Shown here: in pieces, positions 38,553 through 50,987 of the stretch | How positions within the stretch are numbered: the stretch's first letter is position 1 | Layout: each line of letters starts with the position of its first letter | NCBI GenBank assembly: GCA_004352715.1 | Contig: SCFE01000089.1 | Location: 167,707 to 231,706, forward strand | Direction of reading: 5' to 3' | Origin: Hofstenia miamia | Taxonomy: Eukaryota; Xenacoelomorpha; Acoela | Length of the DNA: 64,000 nt | The notes under the pieces: model-generated | Seen by the model: the letters and a program-made list of their open reading frames with translations, nothing else | Databases searched by the model: none | Told to the model about the DNA's origin: nothing | Made by a program: the position numbers and the translations under genes

Positions 38553-39201
38553 AAACACTTGCAACACACATTTTATTCACTATCACGTAGAGCACCGCCA
38601 GTTTCAAAGTGACATTCAAAATCATCCATACCCACCTTTTTTTACTTCTCTTGAAGAACCATCTGAATCTGAAGTTCCATATAAAAAAATTCGAATTTGA
38701 AAAAAAATTGTAATAAGGGACAATTAGTTTATATTTTACTAATGTGGCTTAACTCACACAAAGTATTTTGAGACCTACTCACGCCATTGGCTAATCAAAT
38801 AGAATATATGCGACATTTTTTGGTAGGATTTTGGAAATCAATAAAAATAACTTGTTATGAATAATGTTGAATTGGAGTTTAGATTTATAGTTTTACCTCC
38901 ACAAATCTCTATGAAATCCATGAGGGGGGAGGGGGGAGGTATTGGATCTCCATTACATCCTCATTATACACACCCCATTTGGACAAGCATCGCAATACAG
39001 CAATTATGATACAACCTGCGGAATCTGACACGGACGTGGCGGAAACATGAAATAAGGCAAACATTCACATGTTCATATTCCACTGAATTTTTTAAAATAT
39101 CCTTGAAATATAGCTAAATGAAAAAAAATGCGTAAAACATATTCAAGTGAAATATGTGCAAAATGAAACGTTATACAATTCTCATATAAATCCAGGCCCT
39201 G

Positions 39202-42200
39202 GCTGTAATACAATTAGAAAATTATGCAATTAATGACCCATTATTTCAATTTTAGTTAATCGTGCCCTAAGAGTTAAGTGTATTTGTGTCAATAAATGAA
39301 AATACCAAACAAAAAATGAGGAATGATAAAAAATATTTAAAATAAAAGTATTTCTTTGAAGTCAAATTACGAAGGCTAAGACGCTCGGGGTTAATAAATT
39401 TACGTAGACAGTTGCGCGACGAACGGTGTAGTTTTCTAAAGCGTCTTCATAAAGGTACTAGTATGAAAAGCATATTTTAAAGTTCAGAAAATGGGCACAG
39501 AGCTGAGTTGGGCGGCTTGGCTCTAAGGAGTGGATTCGAAGCTCATGTTTAACATGGTGAAAAGGTGGATAAAAACGGAGAAATAGTTAACAAAAAATTA
39601 AGAGGAAAAATGATTGTGTTGAAGACAATTTTAAATTAAAACCTGCGTAGATTAGAATTTTGCTTTCTCACACAGAAACAAAGCGTTGCTTTATAGCTGC
39701 AATTCTACAGTTAAAATGCAAAGTTTTAAAAAATTATTGACAATATTCACACATTCTGCATCTCATTTCGCATTGAGTACACAAATTTATATTGACTTTA
39801 TTTGCCAAAATGCGAACAAAGGAATAAGTTCAAACAAACCAATTATGCTTTACGGTGTATTTGAATTCCCTGATTTTGAGGAAATAAAAGTACATAAACT
39901 GCATCAATTAAGCAAATTAAATCAACAAACGGAAGGGAAATCAACAAATACATGTGGAATTTCGTAAATATTAAATCAGTGAAAACACAATGGGATTCTA
40001 ATTAACAAAATCGAGTCTCCAAATGATGTCTGGCAATATTTGTTTTAAGTGAGACAAAATATCTATTTATATTAATTACCGAGACACTTCTAAACACCAA
40101 GAAAGAATAAACATTTTCAACTAGAAAGAAATTTGTTCAAGAATAGATTGCCTCAATATGCCATGTTCCTTCTAATCAAATTCATCCCATTCCGAGATGG
40201 ACATTTGAACATAGCCAAACATCCACTAAGAACTCCAATTCTATTTACGATTCACTATTTTTTCATGCTTCAAGTCCTATCATTTGTAACTTTTGATGCC
40301 AGATTCAGTACACCTCATGAATTTTCAGTGACTGTATTATTAATAGAGCTGGTAGCGATTAATTTTCATAATCAGTTAATCAATGCCCTTTATCTCGACA
40401 AATTTTTCACTATCATACGGTTATTTGGAAATAGATTAGATGCGAATGATAGAGTTATTTTGATGGAAGGTGATTACTTAGAAGTTGTAGCTAGAAATGG
40501 GAAAATCTGCTGATGTTCGGACGGTTTCTGAAAAAAATGTTAAATTACACTAATTAATGCCAACTATCGCTGAAGCTTGATTTTTATTTCTAATGCAGTA
40601 GTGAAAACCAATTTTATAATAATTAACATTACAGTTATTATAAGTTATAAACAGATAGCATCAAATAATGCGGGTTTTGAGCTCAATTGTCGAAAGTATT
40701 CAAAAGATTTTGTCAATTGTAGTTATAAATAATTCTTTCTCTGTGATTTTTTCTCTATAAGAAAATGTGTCCAACAGACACATACAGCCAGACATCTTAT
40801 TATATATCAAGATGTATTATCCATAAATACATTATAATAAGTCACATTTATCAAGTTATATTTCCTAAACAAATCAAGATGGTATTCACTTGTACTTCTT
40901 CGAAACAGTTGAATATATTAAGTTGGAGTCACAAGTTTTGTTATAATAATGGCAGAAATCCATATAAAGATTAATAGTGGAATGATTATAATTTAATAAA
41001 AGTTGTGCATCTATAGGATTATCTGCATTATTACATTTCTGAAGCAAAGTGTCACAACACAGAGATATCAAAAGCCCTGCTTGCAAACTCATGAATTACT
41101 CAATTTTAAATCAAAACACCCGATTATCCTAACTTTTGAGGGTCAGTTACTTAGATCTGTAATTCGTACATTGCATTAAAAAGAAACATGAGAGTGCTTG
41201 TGAACTAAGATAAAAGAGTTTGTATTTTTATTGGTCATTGCTATGTTTTCATTAATTAATGTGATCTTAATCTTATTTCATCTGGCCATTTTTTGGTCTT
41301 TTTAGGCATAAGGATTTAGGATTATCTTCTCCCCTTTCTATTGGACTATGATATTAAAACGATAATTTACACAAAGATTCATACCCACATTATCAATTTC
41401 GAATACTAAGGATTTAATGTCATCATTATTTTTAATGGCAGCATTAACTATCAAAATATGGGGATGTTTTGAAATATATATTTTTGGTCATAACAGTTGG
41501 AATTGACGAAATTCATTAAAATTTATTTTTGCCTTATCAAATATAATTTTCTTGTTTACTTTGCATTCTATTTTTCATACCCGGGTTAAAAAAATACCAT
41601 ACATAAAATTAGCAGATATTTAGAAAATTTTTATTCGGAGTTATGATCCACAATGAAAGATAGGAAAAGTCACCAAATCTCTATAAAAAAGTTCCACAAC
41701 TTTTGAGCAGTAATCAAATTTTTAATAGGAGAGGAAATCCGGCCCCTCTAAGTAATAAGATTCATCCATAGAAATTTTTTTGTCAAATGCGAAAGCTTGT
41801 GATCATCATGAGAAGTAGAGAGATCTTTAAAAAGCCAATGTCTATCTAATGTTTGTGTCACCCAATTTTTTGTGACATCATGTTAATCTAAGCTGATATT
41901 TTTAATTTAAAACTAGTTAAACGAGAAATATTGGTTATAAGTACAACGAGGGTCGAAATTGGAAGTTTGTTTCGAAATTTAGGCTTTGAAGGATTCTGGG
42001 TAAGCTTCAGGTCCGGGTATAACAATTGAGCTCAATTCTGGCGGGTGGTGCAAAAGTTTCTTGCAATGATACTTAGTCTTCAATGGTCTTAATAAACATT
42101 AATGTTCTCTATCTAATATAAATTTTTTAGTATTTGAAATTATTTAGGAGAATAAAAACAACCGATTCCTTCATTTGAACTTGTGACATAATTACTTCCG

Positions 42201-43231
42201 GCAAAGGGACGTTTAAATTTGAAATGCCATGAACGCAAACTAATAACATTAGGCTAAAATGATTTATTATGCGATATTTACCCGTTCGCAGTCTCTTCAA
42301 CATAGAATTTACATAATTTGAGATAGTTCCTTCGAATTACTGAGCATATGTTTTTAATTGTTGAATACCAACTTAAAATTAGTAGCATAGAAATGAAGAG
42401 GTATTTTTCTCACATTGAAATTTTCAGTTATGTTCTTGAGAATAACAAAGCAAAAAATTTGAATGTCATTGGATTTCACTATGTATCATTCTGGTGGCTT
42501 CACAGTGAACTTGCTTCCGCACGAAGCGGGTGCTAAACTGTAAATCCCATGTAAATCAAGGTGAATGTTAGGAGAGATAAAAGTGAATGCATTAGAAATG
42601 TATAAATTTAACCACAAAGTCAGCAAACAAAACTCCAACTTCTCGATTACCAGATATGGAATAGATTGCAGTAAACAGTTTAAAACTTAACATAAACACG
42701 TTAGTAAACAGATTACAGTTCAAATGCGGTAACCATTCTTAACAAGGTTTCACATGTAGCCTCAAAATTTGTTTTAGTTATGTGAATGCAATAGCGTAAC
42801 TGACTACGATATAAAAATATGCACAAAATTATTAAATAGTACTATTTATTTCGATTAATGAAACGGGACGATGTTTTTTACACATTGCACATTTGGACAT
42901 AGATATAATAATGTGCATATTTGGTACATTAATGGCATATAATAATGGCAGTTGTAAAACCACTATGTACTATTTATTTAAATATTTACAGTAAAACTTT
43001 TGCAAAATATATGCTTTCCCAATATATACAATTGAAATAATTTACTTTTCGAATATTCTCACTGAGTTAATTCATTAGAAATTAAAGAAAAGGCTTTTTA
43101 ATCCTAAAGTTTTTAAGATTTGTAATTAAAGAGTAGTGTAAAATCATTTATCATTTCAATGCAATCAGAATTGTAAATAAAAATTTTAACAGAAATACAT
43201 TTAAATATTTTAAACGTAATTGAAAGTATAC
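39202..43231. other. Non-coding AT-rich DNA
   Basis: Contains the unassigned 126-codon frame at 40133 and little else of note. Confidence 0.45.
40133..40513 (+). CDS. Unrecognised open reading frame, 126 codons
   Basis: This is the longest complete ATG-to-stop frame in the window that is not low-complexity or gap-derived. It has hydrophobic stretches near residues 10-18 and 40-55. The C-terminus (NRLDANDRVILMEGDYLEVV) faintly recalls the end of an ABC transporter nucleotide-binding domain, but Walker and signature motifs are absent. No splice sites or promoter were noticed. A frame of this length could arise by chance in this much sequence. Confidence 0.15.
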   Translation: MFKNRLPQYAMFLLIKFIPFRDGHLNIAKHPLRTPILFTIHYFFMLQVLSFVTFDARFSTPHEFSVTVLLIELVAINFHNQLINALYLDKFFTIIRLFGNRLDANDRVILMEGDYLEVVARNGKIC

Positions 43232-43377
43232 TTTTTTAACGTTTCAATTCGGCAATACGGTAGATCAACGGAAAAAAATTGTGTATAGTGACAAATGCCG
43301 AGTGGAGCATCAATCATTAGAGGACAAAGATTATCGAAAAAACCGACATAATCCAATGTTCTTATGTGGCAAATCTT
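43232..43377 (-). CDS. Candidate exon of unknown gene
   Basis: The minus strand has a good acceptor (TTGATTTCTCTCATTCAG) followed by an open stretch starting KICHIRTLDYVGFFDNL and ending before GTATAC, a possible donor (48 codons plus two bases). The composition is less A/T-skewed than its surroundings. I do not recognise a family. It may be a chance splice-like pattern in AT-rich DNA. Confidence 0.2.
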
Positions 43378-43727
43378 CTGAATGAGAGAAATCAATTATA
43401 TTTTCAATTATATTTGTTCCAAAAGTATGCGAATTTTGTGCCGTTTTGATTGAATAATGGATGGACATCAATATATTCGGATATCGAAGCAAAAGTTCTA
43501 CTCTTTCTTGAAGATGATTCTTTACTGCAACAAAATAATGTACCTTTTCACAAATCGCAAAAAGCTCTATGTTTTTGGAGGGGAAGCCGTTCCAATTTTT
43601 CGCGAGTTAACTACTGATTCTTCAAACTTTCATATTATATACAATTTTTGAAATTACTTAAAAAACAAAGTTTCGTGCTATTCCCAACCTAAACGAATGA
43701 CGCACTGCAATTAAAAATCCATATATN

Positions 43728-44831
43728 TAATTGAGTCGACACTAATAGCCCAATTGATTTTGAGTGATATGATTGACAGTAACTTGCTAGCGGCAAAAAT
43801 ACTCATTTATGTTTAAAATGTGATAATTTGCTTTAAAATGAAAAGTTTATAAAAGAGTCAAAATAAAGAGAACAAATTTGCATAGAAATTTCTTAAGACT
43901 GTGTTTAATATTTGCTATGAAATGCTATATACACTTAAGAGATCTATGGTCTTTAAAATTAAATGGAAATCAGTCTTCTATGTACTTATATGCAACACAC
44001 AACATCAATATTTATACCTCCTTCACCCTTGTGTAAAATATTAAATTATCCTCAATCAAAAGGTGTCGACATTTATTATATGCGAAATATTGATAATGTA
44101 GTACTTGGTTAAACAAATTCAAGGTCAAATTTTGACCGTAAAGTCCTATCAGCTAAATTTAATTAATAAAAAATTTATAATCTAGAGGAATTTTAAAAAG
44201 GTTAGTCAAAAAAGAAATTCAAATAAAAATATTAAATTTTTATGCACAAAATTAACTTGCTTAATTTTATTATTAGAGTGTAATGTTTTTAAAATATATC
44301 TTTTCATTGTTCAGCGAATAAAAAGTAAACGCAAACATTTAAAAGTATTAAGCAATATTTCATAAAATTTATATTGCTTTATTCTTTAAAATTCTTGAAG
44401 GATAATATGAGAAATTAAAGTCAGTTTCTTTGCAAAGATAATTGAGTTATTTCCATATCTCAATAACAACCGAATTTTACCTGTAGCCATTACGCAATAT
44501 AGTTAAGTTTTGAATCGCAGTTCTGAATATGTAACTCGCTGTGACCTTTTCTATATATATATATATATATATAAAGAGTATTAAATGACAGACTGTTTTA
44601 ACATAATATACAAAATTGATCAATCTAATTGAGTCGACACTAATAGCCCAATTGATTTTGAGTGATATGATTGACAGTAACTTGCTAGCGGCAAAAATAC
44701 TCATTTATGTTTAAAATGTGATAATTTGCTTTAAAATGAAAAGTTTATAAAAGAGTCAAAATAAAGAGAACAAATTTGCATAGAAATTTCTTAAGACTGT
44801 GTTTAATATTTGCTATGAAATGCTATATACA
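43728..44831. repeat. Contig with identical 206-bp ends (898-bp period)
   Basis: 43728-43933 and 44626-44831 are the same sequence in direct orientation. The first copy starts right after the N at 43727 and the second ends right at the N gap at 44832, so one contig begins and ends with the same 206 bases. This can arise from a tandem repeat of 898-bp unit, or a circularised assembly path. A (TA)n tract lies inside the unit (44552-44573) and TA-rich sequence borders both gaps. The ends lack TG...CA, so an LTR pair is unlikely. Confidence 0.75.
44552..44573. repeat. (TA)n microsatellite
   Basis: About 11 TA units inside the 898-bp periodic contig. Confidence 0.95.
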
Positions 44832-44996
44832 NNNNNNNNNNNNNNNNNNNNNNNNNNNNNNNNNNNNNNNNNNNNNNNNNNNNNNNNNNNNNNNNNNNNN
44901 NNNNNNNNNNNNNNNNNNNNNNNNNNNNNNNNNNNNNNNNNNNNNNNNNNNNNNNNNNNNNNNNNNNNNNNNNNNNNNNNNNNNNNNNNNNNNNNN
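44832..44996. other. Assembly gap, 165 N
   Basis: Followed directly by (TA)n at 44997-45014, so a microsatellite probably broke the assembly. Confidence 0.99.
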
Positions 44997-45220
44997 TATA
45001 TATATATATATATATGGAAATGCGAACATTCGCACAATAAGAAACGTTATTTAATAAAAAAATATTTGAGGAAAAGTTTTGAAAAACAGTATGAATACAG
45101 TATGTACAAATATTTCCATAAAAAACTTTAAAGATTAGGAAATTAAGAGAATCTATTATTTATTATTGTTCCTGCTTTGAAGCTTGTTTTTAAGCTTTGA
45201 AGTATACATATAGCATATAG

Positions 45221-45382
45221 CAGGGCCTTTCAATAATATATTTTTATACCATATATTGAAATATATTTATTGGGGCCGAGTTTAATCACAATAATATATT
45301 GCCAGCAAACTCATATTGCAATATATTTATTTTGTATTTTTTGTATTGCAATATTATTGCAATTCATTATTGCGAGGCCCTG
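45221..45382. mobile_element. Small hAT-type MITE, 162 bp
   Basis: The ends CAGGGCCTTTCAATAATA and (opposite strand) CAGGGCCTCGCAATAATG form an inverted repeat, and the interior is a series of AATATATT-like palindromes. The right flank ACATATAG (45383-45390) equals 45206-45213 exactly. The immediate left flank is GCATATAG (45213-45220), so the left side carries an extra 7-bp CATATAG. An 8-bp duplication and a CAGGG start are typical of hAT. It has no coding capacity. Confidence 0.8.
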
Positions 45383-45390
45383 ACATATAG

Positions 45391-48300
45391 TGACATTAAA
45401 GATTTGTTTGTGTAAATAAAATGCGCACCATTATCCAATTGAATATTCCCTTTCCTCTTGTCTCTATTGCAAGCATTCAGAAGAAAATTGACGCAATAAA
45501 TTAACATTATGTAAATGCATTTGAACGAAGTAGTTTTCAGGTATCTGTTATTGGATATAGAAAATAAATTTTGGAAAAGATAGGAAGCATTTGGACGTGA
45601 GAATAATTAACTTGTGGAATAGAGCGCCTTTCAATTGTCCCGTCTGCAATGCGTCTAAAACTAATCTTTTTCACCGAAAAGCAAATAAAGTAGAAATTGA
45701 ATTTTGGTTGATATGTAGTTAATGCCATTTTCGCGGGAATGAAAGATATGCTAATAATGTTAATAAATGGTCATCACACATCGTCCCTTTACGATACTCA
45801 GCATTTCACAAGACTCCAAGTATTACGGATTAGAGAAACGATGTAGGGATAACAGACGAAGGCGTCTAGGGTAATGATATTTCAAAGAGATTCGCCGATT
45901 AAGAGTTGAATTTTAATGAAAAATTTGTGCACAAAGATCAAACCTTAGTTAACTATAGCAATGATATTTTTAAAGTATTTGGCAACTTAAAGCAATAATT
46001 GTATCTCTTCTTTCATGTAAACAATATCATTCAAGTTTATAAATATCCAATTTAGCATGATTCCTAGGATTTAAATGAATTTCTAAAAGGGATTAAGCCA
46101 ATTTTCACGAATTAATACTTATAGTTACTAAGATGATGGATTATGATTACTTTCATATAACCATCTAAAACAAACTTTAGAATTATTTGGGAAAAAACAA
46201 GCCACACAAAGCATATATGAAACTTGTGATTTAAATAATGCTTAATGTTTATTCCCAAAGTATGTAAGTAAATGGAATTTTTTAGATTTTAATTTTAATT
46301 CGACTACTCTCATTAACCTGATATGAACAAAGATTTCCCTAACTGCCTGGGCTTGGAGTGTTTGGGGCCCCTCCGCAAAATCATATATAGGGATTCCATA
46401 GAAATGATACAAATATACTTTAAAAATTTCTGCAATTTTTACCCAAGGTTTGTTAGAGGGGAACTACGGAAAATTTTGAAGTAATGATTATTTCTGAATT
46501 ACCTGAAACATAGATTAAAACACTTAACAGAATTCATTTGAATATCCAAAATAAAGGCACAAGCCTAAATGGGCCTTTGACAATGTGATTACGTCCACAA
46601 AAGACTATTTCAAAAACATGATTTACAAAAAATATTAACAAAATAAAAGGAATTTAAGCATGTTGTTTGATTCATTGCTCTCTCGCCGATTGCTGTAAGG
46701 TAAAGCATATTGAAAGAAAAATGGAGATATGCTAAGATATTTGGCAGTAGACCTAACCTGCGGAGGCAATTTTTTGAAAATCCTGCGTATATACGTACTA
46801 TCACAAAGGAACTATAAAATGGATACATGCTAAACACTTTTTTACAAAAAAGTCTATCAATCAGATTTAATTTATTTGCAAAAAATATTCTTTTAATATC
46901 ACTCCAGTTTGATAAATAGTAAATCTTACGAGATTCAAACAGGTGGGTAGATAAAATAGCATTATTTCTTGACACCATATTGCGCAAGTAAACTAATAAA
47001 CATTAAGCCTGGCGCATATTGTTGAGCCCACGCATCCTATTAGATTGTGATCTCACAAACCTTTATTAAATTTATTGCACAATATGACATCACTTTTTAC
47101 GTAATATCACTCACTCAAGCAAGTTTTGTAACATGCTTGACATAATAAATAAAAATTCTTGACAGCTTGTAAAAAAAACTTCGTTTCATATTTTTTTTCG
47201 AGTTTGTAGAAATTTTTTTTCAAAGTTAGCGAATACGAACAAGGAACCCAATTCAGATCCTGTAAATACATGTATAATGACCGAGAAAGAAGTTAGGAGA
47301 CAGAGAGAGAGCGCTAACGAAAGATGAAATCTAAGGATGCATATATAATAATATGTAAGGGATCATTTAGTTCATATTTGTGTGAACAGGACAAAACCTT
47401 ATTATCAAACTTGGTCTTAATTTTTTTAAGGGTTGACTTATATTGCACTTGAACTAGCTCAACTTTGGCAAATAAAGGCATCTATAATCGGTAGTATTTC
47501 CACATATTCACAATAAAAGTTAGAACAATCTTAAATTGATACTAAGAAAGGAAAAAATCAATAAAGAAATGCTATTAATTAATGATCGTGCAAGTATTTA
47601 CTATTAAGAATATAAATATTGCACTTTATATATATTCTAAAAGTGGCTGTATTAACATTTTCATAACTTAACAGAGTTGGTTGTACTACCTACAGCGTTA
47701 TCATTAGAATTTTTCTGCTGGATTCAGAAGTTTGTCAAAATGATGACCCATTTATGATAGAAAAAAAGGATCCAATTTCAAAAATTACTTAGAACGAAAA
47801 CGATTTTTAGTGGGACTTAGCTTTAATGTAGATTTGTAAAATAACACTGGACTTTTTGCAAACGTAGTTTGATTAATTACACTGCCTTGCAGAACAGATA
47901 TGGTGTTATATAACTTCAATTTTATACGGCTGCATGGCGTAAAGTGCACCGTCTATTCGTGTCCTTCCAATCTCAAACGCACCGAAACTAACTGAGAAGA
48001 AACCTTTTCCCACAATTACACTCATTTATTCTTAGTTCCAAAGCTGAAAACAGTTCAGTATCATTTACGTAATTAAATCCACATTGCTGAAATAACTTAA
48101 TAATTACATTTCATTATTATTAAGAATACACCGAAACATCTACAACTTTTCAGAGCCCAAGTAAGAGCGCAAGCATTATAGTTTTTTAAACCACTTCCAA
48201 ATAATAAATCTAGGGACAAAAGCTCGCAAAAATACAAATAAATATGATTTATGTACTTGCTGATACTCCATCCAGGTCATTGTGCATATTCAATCAATTC

Positions 48301-48969
48301 AAGCCTAAACTATAAGGCAGAAATATTCTGTTTTACACAGTTTGAGAACCACATTGACAGTAATTACTGAGGCAATACGAGTTATTGCAAAGTTGATTTC
48401 TACAAAGTGTAAATATCATATAACTTATAAAATCGGTGTCTTCTAGAAGAGCTGATCTTAAGGAACGAATTAATCAGAACATCTAATAGCTTTCTAGCTA
48501 AAATTGATTACGGCTTTATATGTCAACGAGTGAAACAATAGTAAAATTGGCGAAATAAGTAATTATATAAAAAGCCAAAAGCGAATGCATTCAGTTGAGA
48601 AAACGTTCATTAGAATTTATTTCTTCCAACGCTGACGTGCTCTCGGGCAACTAACAATAAATTTGCAGAATTTCTTTTTAAATAAAAGTGGTCTGGTTAT
48701 GCGTTTAGCAGTGTGCTCAATTCTACATATTCCTATTGCAACGCATTTTTACACTGAATCAACTGCATATAAGATATTCGTTTGTATTTTCGGAAAAAAC
48801 GCGCGCATATTACGAGCTTTTGATGACGCTAAGTAGGAATTAGGATTCAATCTTTCTATATCGAATTTTAAACTTTTACAAAATAAACAATTGTATAGAA
48901 AAAAATTTCACCTCAGAAATGATTATTATTGCGCAACATTCTTAATCATTACATCGATTAACCTCGGAC
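45391..48969. other. Non-coding AT-rich DNA
   Basis: A 125-codon minus-strand frame at 46610-46987 matches nothing I recognise. No element ends found. Confidence 0.45.
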
Positions 48970-49605
48970 TGGTGGGATTTAAATCTTTTTCAAAAATTCG
49001 GTTTCAACTACTGCAAATTTCCTAATACGCTTGGCGAAAACTCCTTGTAAATGTGGAAAATGGTTTGTCATTTTAACCCTATTCTTCAAAGGTCGGGGGT
49101 AAATTTACCCCCAGGCAAATTTTTATTAATAACTTTGTTAAATAAAATTTAAAATGTTGCTTGAACTTTTTACCAAATTAAATTTAGTTTTACACATTCT
49201 GTGAAAATTTTAGGGTGAAAGCGTTTTTTGTCAAGGAATTATGACTATTTTTTAAATGGTGATTGACATTTATTTTAATATAGAAATATAAAAATGACTA
49301 GAAAAAAACAAAAAATGCAGCATTAATAACTACAAATGAATATGACTTATCTTGTTACTAGACCTTATAATTTGTGTTTTGAAGTTGACCAAAAATAATC
49401 ATTTTGACATAAGACACCTCTTAGCATTTTTACCAATTTTTTTGCAGAAAATGCTGACGTCAGCAAAATGTCCGGCTAAAAATTTTATTTTTACCATAGC
49501 ATTCATATATCAAAAATAAACCTGGGGTATTTTTACCAAAGTACATAAGAAACGTTTTGTGATGATTAGGGTTACGAGGACGCCAGGCTGCTTAGGGTTA
49601 ATTTA
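48970..49605 (+). repeat. Dispersed repeat family A, copy 6, split by piggyBac-type insertion
   Basis: The left part (48970-49076) has TTTCCTAATACGCTTGGCGA and TTGTAAATGTGGAAAATGGT. The right part (49576-49605) has GAGGACGCCAGGCTGCTTAG. Joined, they follow copy 5. Confidence 0.6.
49077..49571. mobile_element. piggyBac-type MITE, 495 bp, inserted in a dispersed repeat
   Basis: It begins TTAA-CCCTATTC (TTAA at 49073-49076) and ends GATTAGGG-TTAC (49572-49575). TTAA target use and CCCT-type ends fit piggyBac. Subterminal palindromes GGGGGTAAATTTACCCCC (left) and GGGGTATTTTTACC (right) are of a kind common in such elements. The sequence around it matches the dispersed repeat seen at 28200-28275 when the insert is removed. 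The right TTAA would have one mutation. An alternative right end is the TTAA at 49598-49601. Confidence 0.65.
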
Positions 49606-49987
49606 CATCTAAATAAGTACAACAGCTACTGTATTTTCCACATAGCCTTTTGAAAAGAGAGCTACTATTTAGAAACAATTAATAATTGAGTCTAACAAAT
49701 CCCCTTTGTTAATTATAAACGCTAATTCCGTGTTTAACGATGGTAGCAATTTTTGCGAATTATAGTGTTTTTATTATTATTTATTTTGTTTTTAATGTGA
49801 GAATCTAGATTCCATATGATGATGCACTCCGTTTAAAATCATGCATAGCAGTGAGCATTTAATGCCCAGATATAAAATTATATTTAACTCATAATATTGA
49901 TTGACAGACATTTGATATCAAAATGATTACAAATATATATTAAATGCATTAAATACGAAGCTAACCTTACTTGGCCAAACGTTTACT

Positions 49988-50987
49988 NNNNNNNNNNNNN
50001 NNNNNNNNNNNNNNNNNNNNNNNNNNNNNNNNNNNNNNNNNNNNNNNNNNNNNNNNNNNNNNNNNNNNNNNNNNNNNNNNNNNNNNNNNNNNNNNNNNNN
50101 NNNNNNNNNNNNNNNNNNNNNNNNNNNNNNNNNNNNNNNNNNNNNNNNNNNNNNNNNNNNNNNNNNNNNNNNNNNNNNNNNNNNNNNNNNNNNNNNNNNN
50201 NNNNNNNNNNNNNNNNNNNNNNNNNNNNNNNNNNNNNNNNNNNNNNNNNNNNNNNNNNNNNNNNNNNNNNNNNNNNNNNNNNNNNNNNNNNNNNNNNNNN
50301 NNNNNNNNNNNNNNNNNNNNNNNNNNNNNNNNNNNNNNNNNNNNNNNNNNNNNNNNNNNNNNNNNNNNNNNNNNNNNNNNNNNNNNNNNNNNNNNNNNNN
50401 NNNNNNNNNNNNNNNNNNNNNNNNNNNNNNNNNNNNNNNNNNNNNNNNNNNNNNNNNNNNNNNNNNNNNNNNNNNNNNNNNNNNNNNNNNNNNNNNNNNN
50501 NNNNNNNNNNNNNNNNNNNNNNNNNNNNNNNNNNNNNNNNNNNNNNNNNNNNNNNNNNNNNNNNNNNNNNNNNNNNNNNNNNNNNNNNNNNNNNNNNNNN
50601 NNNNNNNNNNNNNNNNNNNNNNNNNNNNNNNNNNNNNNNNNNNNNNNNNNNNNNNNNNNNNNNNNNNNNNNNNNNNNNNNNNNNNNNNNNNNNNNNNNNN
50701 NNNNNNNNNNNNNNNNNNNNNNNNNNNNNNNNNNNNNNNNNNNNNNNNNNNNNNNNNNNNNNNNNNNNNNNNNNNNNNNNNNNNNNNNNNNNNNNNNNNN
50801 NNNNNNNNNNNNNNNNNNNNNNNNNNNNNNNNNNNNNNNNNNNNNNNNNNNNNNNNNNNNNNNNNNNNNNNNNNNNNNNNNNNNNNNNNNNNNNNNNNNN
50901 NNNNNNNNNNNNNNNNNNNNNNNNNNNNNNNNNNNNNNNNNNNNNNNNNNNNNNNNNNNNNNNNNNNNNNNNNNNNNNNNNNNNNNN
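49988..50987. other. Assembly gap, exactly 1000 N
   Basis: Placeholder-size gap that hides the rest of the retroelement ending at 50988. Confidence 0.99.

Larger units (their letters stand above)
37583..39201. mobile_element. hAT-like element, outer copy, with nested insertion
   Basis: The left end CAGGGCCTGGGTTTCTAT and the right end, read inverted, CAGGGCCTGGATTTATAT match at 10 of 10 outer bases and most of the next ten. The flanks (ATTACAAT and GCTGTAAT) agree at only four of eight positions, so the target duplication is weak or decayed. The interior holds a second terminal-repeat element at 38047-38552 and (TA)n tracts. No transposase was recognised. Confidence 0.5.

Noticed and set aside
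40394-40510. C-terminal part of the 126-codon frame resembling an ABC transporter H-loop region.
   Set aside because: No Walker A, signature or Walker B motif is present and the match depends on a few common residues.
43728-44831. 206-bp direct repeats as long terminal repeats of a retrotransposon.
   Set aside because: No TG...CA ends, primer-binding site, polypurine tract or coding sequence, and both copies coincide with contig edges.
46610-46987. 125-codon minus-strand frame as a gene.
   Set aside because: No recognisable domain, no splice or promoter context, and a length that can occur by chance in this much sequence.
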